DNA of 64,000 nt. Source: Solanum dulcamara. Lineage: Eukaryota > Streptophyta > Magnoliopsida > Solanales > Solanaceae. The notes beneath the pieces are model-generated. The model searched no databases. It was not told the origin of the DNA and saw nothing but the letters and a program-made list of their open reading frames with translations. Positions 58,021-64,000 of this stretch are shown one piece after another; within the stretch, counting starts at the first letter, position 1; every line of letters begins with the position of its first letter. The stretch is taken from positions 73,826,144 to 73,890,143 of the forward strand of contig NC_077244.1 of assembly GCF_947179165.1 (NCBI RefSeq), read 5' to 3'. A program made the position numbers and the translations under genes.

Positions 58021-61000
58021 TTTAATAATGGAGTTTGTACTATTCCTTTTTTTGATGGTGGAATATGTATTGGGAGATGAAAAGAGTCGGCTCTTTGGTA
58101 AAACCCAAGCCAATTAACTTTTCACTTTGGTTTCTTTTGCTATTTATTTATTTATTCTTTTTTTGGATTTTCGTCTTTTTGGATAAATGGGACAGAGAAG
58201 GGAGTTTTGGACTATTTATAAAACACAAACAGTCATTTGATATTGATTTAGATATGAGTTAGGTAGGTATTAAATTTTATATAAATAATATTTATTTATT
58301 TTATTTTATTGAATTTATGAGATAATGCATATTTATTAAGAAAATTTTTAGATATAAATTAAATATTATTTTTTATTTTTATTCTTTTAGTAATTGTCAT
58401 ATTATTCTTGAAAATATAAGTAATTCAACGTAAAATCATAAATATGAGCAATTAACTCTCTTAAACTTATCACCTATAAAATGTAAATGAAAGATAAAAA
58501 TAAAAATAAAAACAAATATTTTTCTTAAACTTTGAACAATTTACTTATTTTGAACTATGAAAAAAGACTCAAAAAATCAATGTTATGGAATAGAGGGAGT
58601 ATTGTGTTTGTTACTCACTTTCCTTTTTAGTAGTACCAAAAAGAATGATACATTTCTGTATATATTAATAATTTAATTTTAAAATGTCTATTTTATTTTT
58701 AATGAAATAGTTATGACTTATTTTAGACTACAAGTTTCAAAAATTTTTCTTTTTTTCTTAAACTTCATGTCAAGTAAAACTAATTCATATAAATTGGGAC
58801 ATAGCGAGTAGTTAGTTAGAAAGTAAATTATTCATGTATAAAATTAATATGGTGTTTAATTTATAACGTAGAAACCTAACATAACTAATACATATATATT
58901 ATGAAAAAATGTATTATTTTATGCAGAATAAAAGTAGAATAACCAATACGATAATAACTACTACGTGCGTAAAATAATACATACTATTACTCATAACTAA
59001 TTTCCATATTATTAATAATTGCATAACTCTAACTAATTACGAAATGGCCCAAAAGTTTTGTATTTTATTGATTTGTAGTTGTGTAATAATTTTTTGGTAA
59101 AAATTTACTTGTATTCGATATTTATATTAAAATATACTACTTCATTATTGTGACTATGTATCTAATTAATTATATTTAAATTACAAGGGTGAATGTGATG
59201 ATATGTGTTATATATTTGCACTATTATTTGTAATGTAAACTTAGTGTGTGTGAATAAGTTGTTTCATTAAGAGCGAACGTGAAGATATATATATCACGTA
59301 TTTATTGAGTTAAGTAAATTTTTATAACGTATCATTTATTTATTAAGAAAAACAATCTCTGTATTACTCCATTAATCTTAACAAAACTACAATTAAAATC
59401 ATTGTTAGCTAATAATTGTAATGTAAATCATTATCCACGTTTACATAATGGAGGGAATAATATTGTGTGGAGGACTGATCATAGTACTGTGTTTTAAACG
59501 AATATATACATAGTGTGCGTTAATTTAATTAATTATCAAATATCAACTATGAGTTAATAAAGTACAATTATTATTTTTTACATATAGTGTTGGCTAAAAT
59601 TATGAGAAAATATGAATCTTTTAATACTTATTTGCTTGCTTTCAATTTTTAAGTAAATATAGCGGTCTTAAAAACAGTGTAGTGAGCTATTGTTCTAAAA
59701 ACTACGAAATATAAGTAATTTCAATCATACAAAAAGAAAAAAGAAAAATTCAAAAAATAAGGTATTATGTTCAAGAAAATAAAAATAAGTCTAACTTAAT
59801 ATACTTTGTGATTAATGTTTCTCATATAGTTAACATATATCAATTGTGATTTGGATTTTCAAAGTTATGTGGGAGTTGTTTTTTAGAGCTTTAAAGTGTA
59901 GGTGTGCCTTAAAGTGGGGTATGAATGGAAAATGACAATTAATTCATTACTTACTCTGTGTCATGATAAAGTTTGGCATGATCTTAAAAAAAAAAATATT
60001 ATTTGATTAATATATTTATTTTTTTATGTATGTGTCTCTTAATCTATAATAATTAATGGTAAAGGCAAAATTAAAAAAATATAGTTAATTCTCTTTTAAT
60101 TATTTAAATTAACAATTATTTTGGAATAAATATTTTTAGCATATATGACAACTAAAAAAAAAGACAGAGAAAATATCCAATTAAGCCCCCCACCCCCACC
60201 TCCACCCCACCCCCATGATATGTGAAGTGATATTACCAAAATGTTGGGAGGGAAAAAAATTACTTACTCGTGGTTGTACCAAACAAATATATGTTTCATA
60301 TTAGAAAGTTTTTGATTTAATTATGATAATTGTAATGATAAATTTGCTTGATCTTAATTTAACATAAGGATTTATGTATTTTTAGAAGGTTTGGAATAAA
60401 ACATTGGATAGTTATGTGAATATATTTAAGACAAATGCTAGTTATAGGACATGATGTGTTTTTCCATGTCAAAAATAATGAGTAATTCTATAACATATGT
60501 GTGTGTTTTTGTGTGTATTTTGGGTAGGGAAGCCCTATGGGTCAATGAGCTTTTCTTTTCAAGGGAGAATGCAATGAATTAATTAAATGTTTGTGGGGAT
60601 GTGATTGGGAAAGGAATGTAATTAGTTTTTTTTTTCTTTCTTGATTTGTTTATTAAATAAAAATAAATGAGCTGGCAGTTACCTTATGGTGTCTTATCTC
60701 CTTTTGAGTCTTTGGATGTGTATATTACTTGACATATTTTAGTAAACTAGTTTTATTAATAATATTTTGATATTCTATATTTGACTTCTAGTATTTAAAT
60801 TAAAATGTATATATTTTTAGTATAGGTGTCACCTAAATTGAAACAAAAAAAAAAGACTTTGCAAGATAGTTACATTTGACCAAATATGTAGAAGAGCATT
60901 TATGGCTAGTGATTTAGTGTGAATTGGTTAAGTAATTAAGAAAAATTGACTTATGTCCTTGGGTGAAAGGTGGATATTTTTACTAAAGAGTTTGGAAAGA

Positions 61001-61057
61001 ACCAAATAGTTTGGTATAACATATTTTCAAAATTAAAAATATTTCCAATATTTTGTG
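58021..61057. other. AT-rich spacer upstream of EIL2
   Basis: No gene is supported. MITE-like ends occur at 58586-58602 (ATAGAGGGAGTA) and 58785-58812 (ATATAAATTGGGACATAGCGAG). A C-rich tract (CCCCCCACCCCCACC) is at 60185-60214. Confidence 0.5.
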
Positions 61058-62955
61058 TTTAAATGTTAGTATTAAATTTGAGATTTTTTAGGAAGATCTA
61101 TAAACGAAGAAAATCTAAAAGATAGACGATATCATAAAATTCTCTTTATAGTGGATATTACGATTTAAATTATAATTTCTTAGAGTAACTTTTAAATAGT
61201 TACGTTTAGATTGATATATTGAGATCTATTATTCTAAAATTAGAGTATTTTTTAAACTGTAATTATTAAAATTTGAGATATTTCTCAAGATAACGATATG
61301 TTTTCAACTCTTTTTAGATAATCTTTTATTATGAGCTTTCAAAAATATCTCTTTAAATTGGTAAATGATTTCATTTGTTACATAACAATCTCTTAACTAT
61401 TAAAAAAACATGTCTAGATATTTTAAGATTCGTTATTCCAAATTTATGCCAAGTTCTTAATCTATAATTAGTAAAATGTGAGATATATATAACTACAATG
61501 TTTGCAACTCTTTTTTAGGTATTCTTTTACTAGAAGTTTTGAAAAATATCTCTTTCCTAGTTGGAGATCAATTTAGATTATGTTATTTGATCCATTATTT
61601 TAAAAGGCTATATATTTAACTATAGTTACAGATTTAGATTTCTTGAAAATCTTAATTTATATCTACTAACTCATTTTAAAAGAAAAATTAGAGCTATCTT
61701 TTCTTATTAGAGAAGAGAAAAAAGGCACATGGCATTAATAAATTCTTCCAACATTATAATTGAACACAATTTGGCCAAATTCTTTTGACTACTAATTTCT
61801 TGATTTTGCTTAACTTCTTGTTTAGCAAATCTTTTTTTTCCTTATTAAAAGATACTACTAATGTAATGAGTATCTTGTCTTTAAATGTTAGTTTTAAATT
61901 TGAGATTTTTAAAAATGAAATTTATATAATAATTTTAAAAAATCTAAAAGGTAGTAGACATGAGATCATCTTTATTGTTGATATTTTGATTTAAATTGTA
62001 TCTTTTTTAATTTTTAAACAGTCACGTCTAAATCGATATATTGAGATTTATCATTCCAAATTTTAATTATGTCTTTTTAAACTGTAATTATTAAAATTTG
62101 AGATATTTTTCAAGATAACGATAATGTTTGCAATTTTTTTTTAGATAATCTTTTATTGTGAGTTTTCAAAAATATCTCTCAAAAAAATGGCAAATCATTA
62201 TCATTGGTTATATTACAATCTCTTAATTATTAAATAATCACGTCTAGATATTTTAAGATCCATTATTCCAAATTTAGGCTAAGTGCTCTTAAGCTACAAT
62301 TAGTAAAATGTGAGAATTTTCAAAGGAAGAAATCTTAAAAAACGGAAAAAAGGCAATGGCGAAAAAAAATCTTAGATTCAATCCTATTTGAGAATTAAGC
62401 GTCGAAACATCTAGAAAGGACATTTGATAGATTATCCAACCCCGAGCAATCTTAGCGTATGATTATTCCCATTTGTGACCGACGGTTCTCTTATAGTTAT
62501 TCAATTACATATCTCAAGATAACTACAATGTTTGCAACTCCTTTTTAGGTATTCTTTTACTAAAAGGTTTTGAAAAATATCTCTTTTCTTTGTTGGAGAT
62601 CAATTTAGGTATGTTATTTGATCCATCATTTTAAAAGGTTCTATATATACATAATAATTGTGATATTTAATTATATACTTATATATTTTGATTTCTTAAG
62701 AATATCTTGAGTGGTTCAGTTAAAGTATTAGTGTTTAATTTATATCTACTAACTTTTCTTATTAAAGAGAGAGAGAAAAGATATATGAAATGAATAAATT
62801 CTTCGACCAATATAATTGAACACAAGACTAATTTTGGCCAAATTCTTTTGACTATTAATTTCTTAATCTTTGCTTAACTTCTTGTTTAGTAAATCTTTCT
62901 TTTTTTCTTATTAGAAGATACTACTAATGAGTAATGAGTATTATAGTGGAAAACA
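61058..62955. repeat. Long direct duplication, 822-bp offset, with internal subrepeats
   Basis: 61058-61879 is repeated, diverged, from 61880 to about 62955. Matching landmarks: TTTAAATGTTAG at 61058/61880; AAACTGTAATTATTAAAATTTGAGATATTT near 61254/62078; GTCTAGATATTTTAAGAT near 61412/62243; GGCCAAATTCTTTTGACTA near 61772/62837. Within each copy a block of about 200 bp is itself duplicated (TGTTT.CAACTCTTTTT near 61300 and 61500). Copy two carries about 195 extra bp. No coding potential. Confidence 0.8.
62311..62507. other. Insert in the second duplicate copy, composition unlike surroundings
   Basis: About 195 bp absent from the first copy. It is richer in G+C and in complex words (AATTAAGCGTCGAAACATC, CCCATTTGTGACCGACGG) than the flanking AT-rich DNA. 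Origin not recognised; organellar DNA is one guess. Confidence 0.45.
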
Positions 62956-63413
62956 CACACACACAAAACAAAGGATAGAAAAACGTGGGAAAAAAGGGTG
63001 AAATAACAAGTGGAAAAAGAAGCTATTATCAAGTGTGTTTTGAGGGAACACTTTGGATATATCACTACAAGTGGTCAATTATTGTCCCTATAAGACTTTA
63101 CAATAGTGAAATTTCATGCTAATATTAATCCTTCTTTTTTATACGTTTTTTAAGAAGTCATAAATAAGAAAAATGTTTTTATTAATTTATCTTTTAAAAA
63201 ATTGTTTTAGAACTTTATAAACATATTTATATTTTCAAAAAATAATAATTATAAAGTTAAAATAAAAAATATATAATTAATTCTATATTCATTTTATAAA
63301 TTGATAAATAATTTGGGACAACTAACACGGAACAAAGGTATTAATAGACAAAAAAGGAAAATAATGAGAATGATACATTTAATTATTATTTATTTTATAA
63401 GTCATACAGAGTT

Positions 63414-63485
63414 GGGTTCATAGCTCAGTGGTAGAGCATTTGACTGCAGATCAAGAGGTCACCGGTTCGAACCCGGTTGAGCCCT
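63414..63485 (+). tRNA. trnC-GCA: tRNA-Cys (GCA)
   Basis: A 72-base cloverleaf. Acceptor arm GGGTTCA pairs with TGAGCCC (one G-U pair); discriminator T73, required for cysteine tRNAs. Box A TAGCTCAGTGGTAGAGCAT; anticodon GCA at 63446-63448 in the loop CTGCAGA; box B GGTTCGAACCC. No intron and no CCA encoded, as in nuclear tRNA genes. The downstream T run is short (three or four T), so the pol III terminator is weak. Confidence 0.93.
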
Positions 63486-64000
63486 TTTAAAAAAAAATCT
63501 TTAATTTCTTGAACATCTGGTGGTTTCTAAGAAAAAAGAACTCAAATTATTATTTGTAAATTTTAATTATTCCTACAAAAATTATATTTAAAATTGGAAT
63601 TGAGTTATTTAATTTTGAGTTTTTTAAGTATTCTTCCGTTAAAATTAAGGGCGGATTTGTACCAAAGTATAAAGAGAGGGGTATATTTAGCCCGAAAATA
63701 TAACAAAAAGTATATTTAAACTATTTTCATTAATACAGAGGTATATTTGACTCTTTTCCGTATTTGACCTTTTTCCGTTTGGAGTAATTATCCTAGCTCC
63801 AAGATTACAAAAATAGCCTATAAGAATAAATTAAATAACAGAAACTTTCTCAAATTCTTGTTCCACCAATAATAATAATAATAAGAATAAGAAACGTCAT
63901 CTAGTAAGTGATTTGAATGTTATTATATTCACTCAAAAATTGTTTGGATCAAGGCAAACTACCTCAATATTTTTCCAGTATATCTTTACCTTTATTGAAA
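63486..64000. other. AT-rich right-edge spacer
   Basis: No gene. 63640-63790 resembles the Solanaceae repeat at 51640-51860 (phrases such as GGTATATTTGACTCTTTTCCG). An (AAT)n tract is at 63868-63883. Confidence 0.45.

Overview
This is a plant nuclear window. The genes are intron-rich, with GT..AG introns and AT-rich spacers. It also carries an angiosperm R2R3-MYB of the GAMYB class with a miR159 site, an EIN3/EIL factor, a FAR1-related factor and Solanaceae-type SINE and LINE debris. The closest fit by recognition is a Solanum species (tomato, potato or a relative). The GAMYB, FRS and EIL2 combination suggests the short arm of chromosome 1, but I recall that placement and have not checked it.

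Layout, left to right: (1) 1-6.5 kb, a minus-strand GAMYB gene whose last exon lies off the left edge, with long introns and a leader intron. (2) 6.5-16.3 kb, AT-rich DNA with minisatellites, a 5'-truncated RTE-clade LINE (11.9-13.1 kb) and isolated LINE/SINE tails. (3) 16.3-22 kb, two plus-strand genes: an intronless F-box/WD40 protein (FBX2-like) and a GPI-anchored lipid-transfer protein. An Au-like SINE with a perfect 16-bp target-site duplication lies between them. (4) 22.8-28.7 kb, a plus-strand FRS3-like gene derived from a Mutator-type transposase, with a C-terminal exon repeat. (5) 30-40.8 kb, a minus-strand gene of at least 15 exons for a TFIIIC90-like WD40/zinc-finger protein, with L1-type LINE fragments in two introns. 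(6) 41.7-44.9 kb, LSM8 on the minus strand. (7) 46.9-48.9 kb, a plus-strand GPI-anchored GH17 beta-1,3-glucanase with SINE/LINE pieces in its first intron. (8) 49-55 kb, spacer with a tRNA-Cys pseudogene, a purine-rich minisatellite and MITE-like repeats. (9) 55.4-58 kb, the minus-strand EIL2-like ethylene transcription factor. (10) 58-64 kb, AT-rich spacer with an 822-bp-period direct duplication and an apparently intact tRNA-Cys(GCA).

These are ordinary nuclear housekeeping and regulatory genes, not an operon. Shared themes are transcription (GAMYB, FRS3, EIL2, the pol III factor TFIIIC), RNA processing (LSM8) and GPI-anchored wall/apoplast proteins (LTPG, GH17 glucanase). FRS3, LTPG, GH17 and EIL sit close together here, which may echo a small block on Arabidopsis chromosome 2.

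I saw no CRISPR, operon or clearly new system. The most interesting signals are post-transcriptional: the miR159 site, a lone AUGUAA start-stop uORF in the inferred EIL2 leader, and a uORF overlapping the FRS3 start codon. Structurally, the FRS3 exon repeat and the nested tandem duplication at the right end stand out. All splice sites were read by eye from consensus and reading frame.
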